Counted from the first letter of the stretch, positions 11,601 to 25,500 are shown. The stretch is 64,000 nucleotides of DNA from Bryopsis sp. KO-2023 (GCA_030272585.1 BSYQ01000006.1:2381001-2445000); one strand, 5' to 3'. The notes: generated by a model not told the origin, from the letters alone. Made by a program: numbers and translations.

Positions 11601-14600
11601 CTCAACCCAATGGTACGTCAACCATGCAAGAACAAATAGAAAAAAAACCCACCAGATTCTGAAGCAAAGCAGGGGACATTGCGGAGAGAGGAGGGGGTTC
11701 AAATTTGCGGTCCAGCCTGACGTTTCCGGTGTTTTTTTGGCTTTCAGGGGCAGGCACTTCGAACGGATTCCACTCGCCATTCGCTGCGGTCTCGACGACT
11801 CCATTTGACGAAGATAGCAAGCCGCAACCTAACCGTCCGATTCAAAAACCAACTCCGACGACCCAAGTTTCAAGGGAAGTGTCGATGGGCCGCGAAATGT
11901 CGGAAACGTCGGCCGCCTCGGAGGCCAGCACAAATGGGAGGAACGGCTGGGGGGATCTCGGAGAAGAGGGCTCCCCAGGCCACGACAGGCGGCAGCATTC
12001 AATTGAATCCGGTGAGGATATGGGCATCATCCAAGCAAAAGAAAAAAAAGAAAAAAATTATGTTGATGGAAGTGTCCCACTGTTTTTGGGCGCTGATCGG
12101 TTTTCGGAAAAATCCTTGGTCAGAGTGGCTGTTTTCCTGATGTGCGTGGTCCACCGGCAGTAACCTTTTTGCTGGGGGATTGTCTAGCCCATTCCAGGGG
12201 GGGGCCGGACAAATCCTGGGTGGGTTTCTTTTCTCTCCCCCCCCCCAATCCCCCCCCCCTCCTCCCACCCTCACCAAATTCCGTTCGTGATTAGATGGTT
12301 TCGTTAGGCTTGTTATTTGTCCCCCGCAATATCAGGCCGAGGCCGCCAAACCCCTGACCACTGCCACCCCTCCCCCCTTGGTCGGGCCATCGCGACTTTC
12401 AAGACCGAAGGGGGCTCGAATTCAGCAGGGCCGAGCAAACCATCATTTTCATCTCCGTTTGCTGCAGTCGCTCAAGTCGGTTTCCAAGAGCCAGATGCTG
12501 GCAACTCCAGGGACATGTCTTCCCGGCCGCCTCGAGCTAGCCCCGCCAACCGAGGCGAATCCTCACTCAACGTGGCCAAAATGCGACTGGATGAATCAAA
12601 TTCCAAGGACCTGAACAACCGGGGGGGCGCGTCCCGGGGCTTGCCGACCAGTGTGGTTTCCCCAAGGGAAACGCCAAGAAATGTTGGTAGTGGTGGCTTT
12701 GCATCGCCTTTTTATTCTAACGAAAACACCAGTGAAATGCGCTCTGCTTTCGCCGGAGATCCTCGGGGTGGTGCGGGTCTGCCTGCGAATGCCGGCGGTG
12801 GAATGGTATCTCCATTCAGCGCAGCGCCTCCCTCCAACACTGGGGGAATGGTTTCCCCCTTCAGTGCGGCCCCTCCTGCAAACTCCGGAGGCATGTATTC
12901 CCCCTTCAGTGCAGCCCCACACCCCAACACAGGAGGAGGCATGGTTTCGCCTTTCAGCGCTGCTCTGGGTGCAAATGTCCCCTTCGGATCTCCTCCGGTG
13001 AACACGGGGGGCATGGTTTCTGCATTCGCTAATGCAGGGAACGAGATTTTCGGCCACTCCGAGCCCTCATCAACAGGAGGCAATGCTGTAAGCGGCGGTG
13101 GCGGCGTCAGGGGAAATGGTGTGAGTTCTGCAAGCTGTGCAACAAGTGTTTCGCCCTTCGGGGTGGAGAACAATGGCAATGCTCCAGCTGCAAATGTGGG
13201 TGCTGGTGGGGGTGGGGGTGGGTATGTTTCCCCGTTTGGGGCAGCCGCGTGGAGTCCATTCGATGATGAGCCATTAAATAATGAAAATAATGGGGAGGAG
13301 CTTTCCCCTCCCGCGCCGGCTCCAGCAGCTGCCGCATCTGTTGAGAATTCTGGTCTGGGTCGGACACCACTTGCGAGTGGAAAGGATGCGAGCAATGTGG
13401 CAGAGCCGGTGCTCAAGACGGGATTGCCACCGAAGAAGGAGCCGGAGCGAAGGCAAGAAAACGTTGTTCGGGTGGGTTTACTCAAAAATTTGCTCAAACC
13501 CTGCAAACAGTCTTGAATGCTCTCTGCAGAATTTTTGGACAACCAAGTCTCAATCAGCATTCCTTTCCCTGGAAACTTTCAGGGGGAAAAAATAGCCTCA
13601 TCTACGGCAAGAGGGGGGGTGTGGGGCTGTGAGGTCGAACTATGAAAAAAAAAATTTGTTGTTCACTTGGCTTTTTTTTTCAGAATTTTCGGTGAAAAAC
13701 ACCCCTTCCTCCAAAATTATATTTTATGGAGGAAAAAGAAACAAACTTTTTTTTTCAAGTCATCTTCTTGAAATGCTTGTTTGTTTGAACCGCAGTCGAC
13801 GATGGAAACATCGGCATCGCTGGATTTATTTTTCAATCTCGACCACGATGCTTATATCGACGACAGTGAAATAGAGCTTCAAACACGAATCGGCGTGGGG
13901 TCGTTCGGGGAGGTTTTTAAAGGAGTTTGGAGGGGAACGGATGTTGCCGTCAAGAGATTTATGGAGACAGATATTACCAAGGAAATGCTCAAGGTGAGAA
14001 TCCAACATCAGGAACCTGGCCTTGTTACATTTTTTTTATCCACCCCTTTTGCTTTTCTGATCATCATAGAGCGAGGGATTTTCTGGTCGGTTGAAACCAG
14101 GTTTTGATCGTGCAATGTCTTTCTGTGGTTTTGGAACGTAAGGAGGTGGGGTGGAGGTTTTCCAGAGGTGCCTTTTTTTATCCATATTCAGAATGGGTTA
14201 GGTGACCGTCTCTTTTACTCTTTCTGTGTGTTGATCGGTTGCAGGAGTTCCAAGCTGAGGTTAGAATTATGATGCGTTTGAGGCACCCGAATGTTTTATT
14301 GTTTATGGGTGCCACCGTCCATCCGCCAAATCTGTGCATCGTCACTCAGTTTTTGCCCAGAGGGTCACTGTTCAGACTCTTGCATAAAACCAAGAATGCC
14401 ATTGATGATCGGCTCAGGCTACGAATGGCTATGGATGTTGCCAAGGGTGGGTTTTTGCTTGGCCAGCCCCATCCATATGTAATGTGTGTTAATTTATTTT
14501 AGTCATTACTATTTTTTTTTATTTTTTTTTTGGGGGGGGGGCGCCATGAAATAATATCAAATGATAAGGACACATGCGCAAAGATGTATAGATGAGGGTG

Positions 14601-15480
14601 AGTGGTGAATTTGTTGCTGCTCTTGCAGATGCTTTTTGGAGTTCCTGTTCACAGATTGATATATAGTTATTTTTCATTTTTTTGACGAGCGAAGGGTCCA
14701 TTTTTTTTTTATTTTTTTTTCTTTGTGTGTGTGTGTGTGTGTGCTTATTTCTTTCTCTTTTTTTGCGCAGGGATGTGGTATTTGCACAGCTTCAGGCCTC
14801 CCATCATTCACAGGGATCTCAAGACTCCCAACCTGCTTGTAGATAAGGACTGGACGGTCAAGGTCTGCGATTTCGGGCTGTCGCGGTCAAAGCAAAACAC
14901 TTATCTTTCTGCAAAGGAAGGGGCTGCCGGGACCCCCGAGTGGATGGCACCCGAGGTTTTGAGGAACGAGCCCTCCAACGAGAAGTGTGACGTTTACTCT
15001 TTTGGAGTCGTCCTGTTCGAATTGGTCACCGGGGAGGAGCCCTGGATCGATTTGAACCCCATGCAGGTAGGCAATAGAAAAACCTTAACCAAATTGAGCC
15101 CTTCAATTTTTTGAAGGACATTGTGTTGCTGAGAATCCCCTTTTTTTTCTAAGTTTGCCTAATTTGATGGTGGGAAGAATAGTATTTCGGTTGATCGTTC
15201 GGCACCCCCCGCTGGATTCTAAACCTCAACGTTACGGAATTGGCAATGTGAATCCTCATTTTTGAGTTGCTGGGGTTTTTTTTCCCTACAGGTTGTTGGG
15301 GCGGTGGGATATGCAGGCCAACAACTTCCTTTGCCGGAAACTCTTGATCCAGACATTGTGGATATTATCCAGCAGTGCTGGATCAGAAATCCTCAGGAGA
15401 GGCCATCGTTCAGCGAAATTCTGAAAATGTTGGCTCCCCTGAAAGCGTTGCCGTTGTGCCGAAAGGAGGCCGTAACCTGA
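8656..15480 (+). CDS. EDR1/CTR1-type Raf-like MAP kinase kinase kinase
   Basis: Twelve phase-consistent exons (8656-8942, 9666-9816, 10127-10234, 10456-10629, 10891-11125, 11430-11612, 11748-12011, 12336-13471, 13796-13993, 14245-14446, 14771-15066, 15292-15480) encode about 1,140 residues. The start is [15 protein letters not shown]; no better ATG precedes it in frame. Residues about 80-320 form the EDR1 domain: [14 protein letters not shown], then [20 protein letters not shown], then [14 protein letters not shown] long disordered Gly/Ser/Pro/Asn linker (about 320-846) follows. The kinase domain shows [12 protein letters not shown] (Lys about 899), [10 protein letters not shown] (Asp about 995), CDFGLS (Asp about 1013) and [11 protein letters not shown], with all catalytic residues present. 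In Arabidopsis this subfamily covers EDR1 (defence and senescence) and CTR1 (ethylene signalling); which role applies here cannot be told. The EDR1-plus-kinase order is firm. Confidence 0.95.
12790..13265 (+). repeat. Coding repeat of Ser-Pro-Phe units in the kinase linker
   Basis: Within exon 8 the protein repeats the unit [15 protein letters not shown] four times in a row (units near 12800, 12850, 12895 and 12940). Degenerate copies follow ([28 protein letters not shown]). Related [14 protein letters not shown] and ASPFYS motifs occur earlier in exons 7-8, giving about ten SPF cores in the linker. Nucleotide similarity between the central units shows recent tandem expansion. Function unknown; SP is a minimal proline-directed phosphorylation site. 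Confidence 0.85.
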
Positions 15481-18400
15481 AGGGGGTGGGGGAAAAAAAA
15501 TTAGATGCAAGTTTTTGGAATCCCTTTTTTTTTCTCTTCTTTCCTTCCTTCATTCTTTCCTCTCTTTAGAGCAGGACGGAAAAGGGTGGGGGAGGAAAAA
15601 AAAATTATTACACGCGTGCATGGATATGCAAGTGTGTGTGTGTGTGTATGTGTTTGTGCATGGCCACAAGTCCGGCTGTAATTTCTTTCTTTTTTCTTTC
15701 TTTTTTTTTTTTTCCCTTTCGTTGTTTTTCTTTATTTCTCTCTTTCTCTTTCATTTGCTCCTTTTATTTATTGTATTTTTCTTTTCTTTCCTGGATCACA
15801 ATGGGGAGGGGGCAAAAAAATAGAAGGGTCAACCGAAAGAATCCCCCAAAAAATGGAAAAAGGACGAGAGGGGGGAAAAGGGGGGAAAGAAGAATTTAAA
15901 CAACAGGAAAAGAGTAAAGGAAGAAGAAAAGGGAAAAAAAAAAAGGAAGAGGAGAAAAAGCAAGAGAGTTTTATTTTAGAACCCTGTCTATATTGCTGGG
16001 TGTTTTGGACATCTGTTCCGTTGATATTTTTTTTTTTCTCTATACATCTCTTCGATTTTCTCTGTGGAGGAAAAAAGAAAAAGAAAGGGGCCCATTGGGG
16101 AAGGGAGGGAGGGGAGGGGGGAAACAGAGTGAAAGTCGGAATGGTGAGGTTTTAGTGAAATTTGGTGCTCCTTTCAAAGGGATGGGTGAGGGGTGGGTGG
16201 TGGTTTTATGAATGGCATTAAGAAAAAGCAGGGATGTGTGCCCTTGTAATGTCGAAAATCTATGTAATGATCAAAATAGGGTTTTGGAGGTTGTTGTTTT
16301 CAAAAAGGTGAAAAGTGGGGGGGAAGAAAGGGGAGGGGTTGGGAAAGAAGGGTTGGGTAAAGGAACAGGGAGGGAGTTTTAAAATGACACATGCTTTTTA
16401 TTCGTTGGGGGGGGAGGTGTTTGTGTGTGTTTTGTGTGTGTGTGTTTTTTTGATTTTATCTTTCCTTGAGGGCAGTGTAAAGAACTGATTGTCTCTTTGT
16501 ACATTCGACCGAGTGTGTTTTTTGCTGCACCCCTCCCACCCCCTCTTGTTTTTGTTTTTTCGTGAAGAAAAAAGGAAAGGTAAAAAAAACCAGAAAAAGA
16601 ATGAAGAGAATGGATGTGAGGCGGCAGTGCATTTGGGGTGGTGTTTTGTTCGTATCTCTTCCTTTTCAGCTCAAAAGGGTTGAAAAAAAAAGTGAAAAGC
16701 CACACACGGAAAATTGGAAAGAGGAAAAGAAAGAGGGGGGGGGATTTGGTGAAAAGGTATAGACTGGGGTGTGGAAACGGTGGACAGACATATGTATGTG
16801 TACACACAGTTTTTCTGAGGGTTCAAATATGAGGTCGAGAATCGCCAGGGACCAGATTTGGGATTAGAAGCTTCAAAAAAAACAAAAAAAACAGCGAGAA
16901 ACAAGCAACAGAGGGTAGCAGCCCCTCTGGAAAGGAACCCATAATCTTTTGAAACGTGTTTTTTCTTGGATTTTCAATGTGCGTTGTGCTAGTCAGTAGA
17001 GAAAACCAGCCGAGGGACTTTGGGGGTGGGGGTTGGGGATACATATATTATTATTTTTTTTCCTTTCTGGTGTTTTTTTGTTCTTTTTTATTCCCTTTTT
17101 TTTATTTTTTTTTTCATTTTGTGTTTTTGTTTTTTTTTTCGTTTTTTTTAGGATTCCTCTCTTAAAAGGAAAACAAAGAAAAAGAATTATCGAACAGTGA
17201 AATGCAATGGACTTTTTTTTTCTTCTTTTTTTATTTTGGATGAACCTTTGGAACATTTGTTTGCTGATCGGTGAATAACGAGAAAAAAAAAATCCTTCAA
17301 GCACCACCAGAGAAGCACTCGAGAGTAATTTTTCAAAAAAAAAAACAGGGAAAACAAAATTAAAAAGGAAGATCTGTTTAAAAACAGAAAGAAAAAGAAA
17401 TTTAAAAGAGGTTGTGGTGGTCACTGGAATGGTCTTCGAGGTGGAAATGGTAGAGGTAGGGTTTTTTTGGGTTTTTTTTTTTCTTTTATTAAAAAAGCCC
17501 AATTTTCAGTGAAAAGAGAGAAAAAGAAAATGGAAAACAACGGCGTGAGGCAACGAGTGGAAAAGAGAAAAAAAAGAGTAGGTGGAAAAGATTTTTTTTT
17601 TTTCAAAAAGATTGAATATACATATGCATCGCTTTGGATAGTGCAAGCCGTAGTTCGGTGTGCCTTGTTTGGAAAAAAAATTCGGAAAAGAAAGTTCAAA
17701 AAAAAGAAACGAAACCAAAACAGCAAGGATAATTATATGCATGTGATGTGCTAGGCAAGAACAGGCACACTCGACCAGACAGAAAAAAGGAAAAACTATT
17801 ATTATGTTACGGATAACTCATTTGCTTTATGGAAGGCCCAGCATTGATGGGCTTTGAAAAAATGATAGCACCAGGGGATTGGGGGGAGGGGGAGGTTTTT
17901 TGCTCGTTCTGTCCTTGTCTTTTCTCTTTTTTTTGTTTTTTCTATGGAGTTTGGGTGTGGGGGGGGGGTTGGCAGCCAGGTAGGATGGAAAAAAAACAAA
18001 CAAACACACTTACGCACATGCTTACACACGCATGCATTCGGAAAAGAAAAAAAGAAGCAAAAGGAAGAGCAAACGAACGATGTGTGTTGCTGGATTTGAC
18101 ATTTTGACCATATAGAGTTTAAAAAAAAAGGGGGGTGAGTAGTAGTTTGGGAGGGGGTGGAAAAAAAGAGGGTGGGAAGGAAAAAAAAAAAGAAAGTTGT
18201 AATGAGATGAACGAAGAAAGAAAGGAAAAAAAGAAAATGGACCCTCAACTGTGACATGTAAGGATCGGATGGTTTGGCAGTGAGTGATCTTGTAAAATAA
18301 AGTTTGTGTTCCTACAACTGGGTTGGTAAAATTTCTAGATATGTTGGCAGGAAGCATGCCCCCCTTCCCTTAGGCTTGTGTTTCTATTCATGAAATTTGG

Positions 18401-19089
18401 AGAGATTTATGTATTTACTTCTCTAGCCACATGCAGAATGTTTCTTTTGTAACGGTTTTGGATCCGCAGCTCTGTTGGGGCATGAACAGCTAAAAATCAG
18501 ACTCCCTGCAAAAAGTACACACTGCACTGTGACTGTTGAGTGTTTAGAAACACGATTCAAATCAAATCAAAGCTCTCCCTCTATGCATAGATTGCCATTC
18601 AGCAATTGCCCCCCTCTCATTGCTGCTGTATCTCCCTCCTTTTCTCAGCTAACCCCCCAGTTTTTTTAATTTGAATGGATGAATGTTTGGTTTCTCACCA
18701 CGCGAATTTGCTGACCGAAGAGACCACCGGCCGCCAGGTGATTTACCCCAAACAGTTGAGCAGAAAGCTCAGCCCGACATAAGTCATTGCAAGTCGTTAC
18801 AGGCTTGAACAAGGTTTGGTTCAGACGGAAAAATCCATCTGTTGGAAAAGGATGAATATTTCCCGCTTCTCATTTCTCCTTGAGCACCCACAGAATCGGT
18901 GGTCCCCCCCCCCCCCCCCCCAATGATTTGTGGGCGAAAGTGAATCCATTTAAAAAATCATTACAGCTAGGATCAATCCAAAAACAGAAACTACAATTTG
19001 AGACCAATTGCACCCCAGATCGCCTCATCCAGCGCCGAAATCGGCATCAGGTTCGGAAACTGCGCGCGGACCTTCTATGAGTTGGGACG
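15481..19089. other. Low-complexity spacer downstream of the kinase
   Basis: About 3.6 kb. From 15.48 to about 18.2 kb the plus strand is dominated by runs of A, G and T, with GT repeats near 15630 and 16420. All long frames there are low-complexity artefacts. From about 18.25 kb composition returns to normal, with AATAAA near 18296. A poly-C run occurs at about 18903-18920. No gene or RNA is recognised. Part may be a long kinase 3' UTR; 18.4-19.09 kb should hold the CIAO1 promoter. Confidence 0.6.
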
Positions 19090-21659
19090 ATGGAGGAGCT
19101 CAGAGAGATCCAAGTTCTCGAAGGGCACATGGATCCAATATGGGGACTGGCATGGTCGCCCAAAGGTAGAATAGATGCTGACACCTCCAATCCCCACAAG
19201 ATTTGGTTGGGGGTGGAAAAGCATTCCATCTGTCAGTCTGCAAATGCTTGGAACTTGTGTTTCCATAATTTTTTGATATGCTGGTTCACCGTTTTCCAGA
19301 TGCCGAGACAAACGAAAAATGAAATGAGCTATTTTCACTTTTTTATTTTTTTAGAAGGGGAAGGGGGGGCTGTCCCAAAATGTTGGGGAAAATGTGTTCT
19401 CAAGCTGCTCGTTGAATTGGTAGGTGATATGCTCGCATCATGTGGAGCAGACAAGACTGTCAGAATATGGCAGCACAGTGGAAATGATGATAGGTGGCAT
19501 TGTACTGCCATTCTGGAGGATACCCACACGAGAACAATCAGGTTTCTGGCCTTAATTGTTTTTTCAAAATTCAAAAAGAAGATGTTTTTCTTGCAAATGA
19601 TGATTGAGAAATGAAGGTTCATGCGACGAACTTGTATGTCTGTCGGAAAAACGCATGCAACAAATTCCGGGCATATTGTGATTGATGGAGTCAAAGCACT
19701 TTCGATATCAAAATTTAAAAAAGAAACCCCCCAAAAAACGCATGTCCTGTGAGAATATCGGTTGTCTAGATAAAGAACGGAAAAAGAAGAAATTAAAAAA
19801 ATGTCGAATTGCCTCCTGCTCAGGGCTTGTTGCTGGTCCCCTTGTGGAAAGTACTTAGCGACTGCCAGCTTTGATGCTACGACCAGCATCTGGGAAGTCG
19901 AGGGTGGGAACAATTGGGAACAAGTAAGGTGCTCTTCACAAATCCCCGCTTTTCTGTTTTTTTCTAATTTTTTGTTTGCCACGCTGAAACTGTCTTGCTA
20001 CCATTTTTTCATGATAATTCTCATGGTTGGATTTTTTTTATCTTTTCTTGGGTGGGTGGGTTCAGGTGTAGGATTTGGTTGCACCTGATCCTGAATGTTT
20101 GTTTGTTTTTTTTCCCTGAACAATGAAGGAAAGAAACAGTTATACATACATAAACAGCTGAAGCATCAGTTGTTTTTTCCATCGCTACGATTATTCTTAC
20201 TCGACTGTGTTTCCTTCGAGAATGGCAGCTCTCTGCTTTGGAGGGCCACGAAAACGAGGTGAAAAGCGTGGCTTGGAATCCCAATGGAGGCCTCATAGCC
20301 ACATGCAGTCGGGACAAAACGGTTTGGATATGGGAAGTGTGTGATGAGTACGAATTTGAATGCGTCGATGTGAAGCATGGCCACTCACAGGTTGGGGGAA
20401 ATTATCGCTGGTGCTTTTTCTTTATGCCACAGATGATGTTTTCGCTGGACTCTCCCTTTTCGTCTCTTTTGTGGATTTCTTGATTGAAATATGAAGGGTT
20501 TTATCGTTCAACACAGCCTCTTTCCCCTCTTTTTTTTTTTCTTATTGTACAATTGACAGATCCTGTAGTTTTTGCCGAGGTCCAGTGTCGAGATGAGGCC
20601 ATACCATACTCACCCGTCCGCTCATTTTGGCCAATCCATCTACATGAGATGCATGATGGGAAATATGGGTGACTCAATTTTTTATTGAACTTTTTTGGTG
20701 TTCTATTTTTAGGATGTTAAAATGGTGGCTTGGCATCCGATGGGCGAAATCTTAGCTTCTGCCAGTTACGACAATTCCATCAAGCTGTGGATGGAAGACC
20801 CTGATGGGGATGAATGGAACTGCGTCCAAACTTTGGAGGGTAAGCTCCTGTCGAATACAATTAGCGGTCAGTTCGATTCCGGGGGATGCTTGTTACGAGT
20901 GCATATGTTTTTTTTTGGGTTTTTTTTGTTAGGAATTGGAAGTGGTCACTCGTCGACAGTGTGGGGGGTTGCTTTTGATGGAGAAGGCGAGCATATGGCT
21001 TCTTGCAGCGATGATTTGAGTGTCAAGATATGGAAGTGTGAGAAGCAGGGAAACAAACCCAAGTGGCGGCTGGCATCCACCCTTTCAGGCTTTCATGATC
21101 GGACGATTTCCACAGTGGATTGGTCCAAGGATGGTGTCATAGCGACAGGTGTGGGAATTTCTTTTTTTTTGGGGGGGGGGGGATTTTGGCATTTCTATTC
21201 ACATTTTTTTGGTTGGTGGGTGTGGGTTGACTCGGACCTGTTTCGGCGCGAACTGTTTTTCGAGGTTTTGTGGTGGAGTTTCTGTTTTCTTGTCCATTGT
21301 CGACAGCGGCTGGCCATTTGGTGGGGCTGGAAAAAAATGATTCCTCGCCACTTTTGCCAGCTATGTCTTGCTCGATCGGCATCACAAAGATGGCTTTTTT
21401 TAGTTTAATTTTTTAATAAGAAAAATTCTTGCATTCTTGCTTTTCAGGTGCTCGAGACAATGGAATTCGGTTGTTTCGACCAGAGGAAAATCACGACAAG
21501 TCTTCTTCCCCCCTTGGTGGCCCCACTTACTCATTGCTGGTCAAAAAGGAAAACGCCCACCCATGCGATGTGAACTGTGTTCAATGGCATCCTGTCGACT
21601 CAACCCTGCTAGCATCGGCTGGCGACGATGGAATGATTAGATTATGGCGGCGATTTTGA
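19090..21659 (+). CDS. CIAO1: CIAO1/CIA1, WD40 cytosolic iron-sulfur assembly factor
   Basis: CIAO1 is the seven-bladed WD40 subunit of the CIA targeting complex, which hands [4Fe-4S] clusters to cytosolic and nuclear apoproteins. Seven exons, phase-consistent: 19090-19165, 19424-19541, 19824-19923, 20229-20390, 20713-20839, 20933-21148 and 21448-21659, giving 336 residues, matching the roughly 340 typical of the family. Signature blocks are [19 protein letters not shown] followed by [87 protein letters not shown] and a last blade ending [17 protein letters not shown]. The ATG at 19090 starts [20 protein letters not shown] directly before blade 1. Complete, with no disruption. Confidence 0.97.
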
Positions 21660-22198
21660 ATTTTTTTTTGTTAAATAGAGGGAACCAGATTGCGTTATCT
21701 CCATTTCATTAAAAAGAATATATCGCTGGTGTTCTTGGTTGGGGATTGGAATCCAGGATTGGCCAAGAGCAGCCGTTCAAAAAGTGCAGGTAGATTGTCT
21801 ACATCAATTTGTTAGGGCTCCAGATATATATTTAATGAATACCATTTCAAGCATTTTCGGTGTTCCACACACACTCACTATTTTTCCACAGAAAATTAAA
21901 TCATAAGAATGAAAACCGATGCAATTGGTTTTCGAAGAAAAAAGAAAACCTGGCCAGACACAGGTGGAAGTGGATCTAGATTTGTGTACACTCAAATCAC
22001 AAATACTCACTGAGGGTCCAGAAGTTTTCGCTTGGATCCTCTCTGCTTGAATTCTGATGCATTACCACCTTCAAAAAGGTTTGCCTTTTTAAAAATGCAT
22101 GTTTGGGCACCAAGACTGACAAATTGAGCTTTGAATCGACCCAAAGAATTGCAGTACATGACAGTGGGTATTCGAAGGGGTAGGTTTGGCTGGAGAGG
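21660..22198. other. Spacer between CIAO1 and duplicated block A
   Basis: AT-rich sequence with no recognisable gene; it holds the CIAO1 3' UTR. The duplicated block begins near 22199, where similarity to 32552 onwards starts, so 22199-22536 is the 3' flank of gene A. Confidence 0.55.
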
Positions 22199-22536
22199 TT
22201 TTCAAACAGAATAGAACAAGAAAACTTCAACAATATGGGTGAATTAAATCAGTTTAAAGATACAAAAGGAAATTCGTGCCCTGTAGCACGAATGTGGATG
22301 GAAAACACACCCACGATCCCAAAACAACAAACCCAGCACAATGGAACAATCACTTAATAGTTAATGTATTTTCAAGTAAAACTAACGATATGACAATTCA
22401 AAGTGGTAGAAAAAATATGGATGCACATTCAACCCATAATCCCTTGATCAAACCCAGGACGATTCACTGATCAGTCACCAATTTTTTTTGGTTTTTCGAA
22501 AAGAAAAAAAAAAATCTGCAAAATTCAAAACTGAAG

Positions 22537-25500
22537 CTAACGGGAAGATGTCTTGCAAGACAAACATGAAGAAAAGTTCTTCACAAATGCTTCCTTCTTT
22601 TTATTCAAGGTGGCGTTTGTTTTTTTCGATTGGGTTTTGAGTGCCATAATCAAAAGTGAAAAATTGCTCGTTGGCAATGAACTCCCCGAATTTGCATGTT
22701 TCATCCATTCACGCAGCTCCAGAAAAGCCATGTCAAAAATCTGCTTCAGCATGTATGTGATATAAATGCCAGCTGTGCAAATAAAGATGACCGACATAGC
22801 AACTCTCCCTCCGGCATTCATTCTTGGCTGATCCACCATATTCCCAATAATAAAGGCCAAGGTGGAAATCGTCAAAGATCCCAACTCCAGAATATTAAGC
22901 TTCGATTCCACAAACGGCTGGAAATACATCTGGAGAATGATTGAACCCACCATGATCACAAGCGCAAGATTGATTTGAATTCCTTCCCCCAAAGTCCGCC
23001 CAAACACCACAATCGCAGCAAGAAAGGCTTTTCTGAGCAAGATCACAACTTCCCAAGCTGTCACATTTTTGTTGTATGCTTTATACAAAAAGCCATACTG
23101 TTTGACCATCTCATCCTGTTCCAGGACCTCTCTGCTCCGTGTGAGCTTGAACAGTAGCCATCCAGGGAAGCCTATCGACACCAACAGTAGACCTGGTGCC
23201 CCAACGAAGCCGACAAGAAAAGCATGGGATCCTTTGTAGCACCCTACGTTGGTGTCTTGGACCCAGAAGGAACCTTCCACAGGGCTGACATGCACACAGT
23301 AGAAAATCCGAACGAGCGTCCTCGTCATGCTACAAGGAACACATAGAGTCATGAACTGCAATCCACCAAGAGCCGTAGTCTATTGGAGCCATGGACCAAG
23401 CCATCTATCGTAACAAACATCCGATTGCTACAAGGACTGGGGAATGTTGATGTTGTTCATCAGTCATGCATTGCAACAGAAAAAGTGTTTCGCAGCTCTA
23501 AACACCCAAGAGGCTTTGATTATAGTTCCAAATGCTATGTCAGACTATTCAAAAGATCCCACCTGATGTATGATGCTTGCTGCACAGCCAAGAGTGCAAC
23601 ACAAGACCAAAGCTTGATACCCTTGAATGATTTTTTGCTCCTCAATGCATGGGCGTAATGAGCCACGACAAGTGCACCCCAGACCATGAATGGCACAAAT
23701 GCAAGGAAAATGGATGTCTGGATGGATCGAGGGGGCTTGTTTTCCCCCGATGAAAATGCACACTCCAACGCAAAAAAACTGGTGCTGTCGGCAACTCCTG
23801 AGGTGGCATCTGCACATGCAAAAAGAAACGCCAATACTTGCTGGACACCATCATCTTCCACGAAGATTTTTCTTGTTCTCGTTCTTGTTTTTTCTATGTT
23901 CAACTGTGGAATTAAAATTCTGAAGTGATAATACAGACTGAAAACTCACCCCAGGAGGCGAACAGCATCAGCATGCTTCGATTCCAGCCCACATTGATGG
24001 CTGCAGCGGATCCAGTCACTTGGAAAAAATTTACAAGGATCTGGAAAGACAACATTACAGGGGACATGAATTATTCGTTTTTCTGTCTCTTGAGTTGCTG
24101 GTTGGAACACGTGTGGGATGACTTTTTACCTTGAAAATGTCAGACAATCTCGATTTCCTTGGCGGGGCGTTCTGATGGGCATCCTGGTGGACATTCTCCT
24201 GTGGTCTCTGTGCATCTTGATCCGGCATTTCTCCGAGGATAAAGGCGGGAAGATCAAACCCACCATGGGATCCTGATGGACGGCTTGTGCTTGCGACGTC
24301 TGATGACTCACCCAGCACTCCCTGAGAATACTTCACAGCACTTTTCACATAGATCAGGGACACCACTGCCAATGCTAGCATAACCACAGAAATTCCCGCC
24401 CCAGCAGGCACCCCTCCCTGACATTTTGTGCACTTGAAGTGACTCTTCCCGTGCAATGCATCGCAGCCCCCACACAATACGTTGCTGTAACCCTGCCACG
24501 AAAAATCATAAAAAATCATGAGCCGTCCTTTCATTTCCAAGCAACCACCAGAATTTCCCAGGGCAGCGTTTTTGCATTCACCTGTGCACATTGTGGATAC
24601 TCCCCGGAAGAATTCAAGTTGGATGCAAACAGAATGTCTGTCCTATTCGTGTATGTGCATGCTTCTTTTGTCAAGCATGCATGGAGTTGCGATGAGCGGG
24701 GCCCAGAGTGCCAGAATCCATCCAGGGGGGCTAATCTTCCTTCGTAGCATTTGGCCGTTTCCACCGGACATGGTGTGCAAACCTCATCGGTCACATCAAA
24801 GCTGAAGAAATCGTCAGCACACCTGTCACACCGTAGGCCTTTGTCTTGTTTCACCTCCCCGATGACACACTCTCGGATCTTCACCGACATGACCTCTGTC
24901 ACAATCCTTCCCCCATCTCCTGACGTCAACTTGATTGACAAATTGTAGTTGCCAGGCAATGCCCTCATAAAGATTCCGGTCACATTGGTAACGCCACTCA
25001 TCAAGATGCCCTCGCTGATTACAGGACTGCCAAAAAGCTCCCCACCAGGTGTTGCAACTTCAACCCTCAGAGTCAAGTTATCTACGGCAATCTGCCGAAA
25101 GGAATCAAGGGGTGTGACCTTGATGGCTGGGAGCTCTTGTCCACTGGCATGATTTGGTACTGCTGAAGGGGATAGCGACAGCAATTCGAATAAAGATCCC
25201 ACGGGAGCTGTTTTTTTCTCATCTCTTTGCGAAGCTTCACCCAATCCACATTCGCTCACTATCTCCTTCATTGCACTTTCCAAGCTCCAGCATCGATCAT
25301 CACAGCAAACATTGTTTTTGAAGTTACTGAGAAAAATATCAGACCCGGAATCCTGTGCATCGTTCCCTTGAAACACTGTGTTGTGAAGTTTCACGTAATG
25401 TTTTGGAACCTCCTTGAGTTCACAATCTTGACACTTTGGCTGCCGTGTCTTGTCTTCTGAAATGTGGAGTCCACCTGGGCACACACAAGAACATGAGCGA

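Noticed and set aside
15500..18260. Many overlapping frames rich in Lys, Phe or Gly
   Set aside because: Products of homopolymer and dinucleotide runs; composition is extreme and no family resemblance exists.
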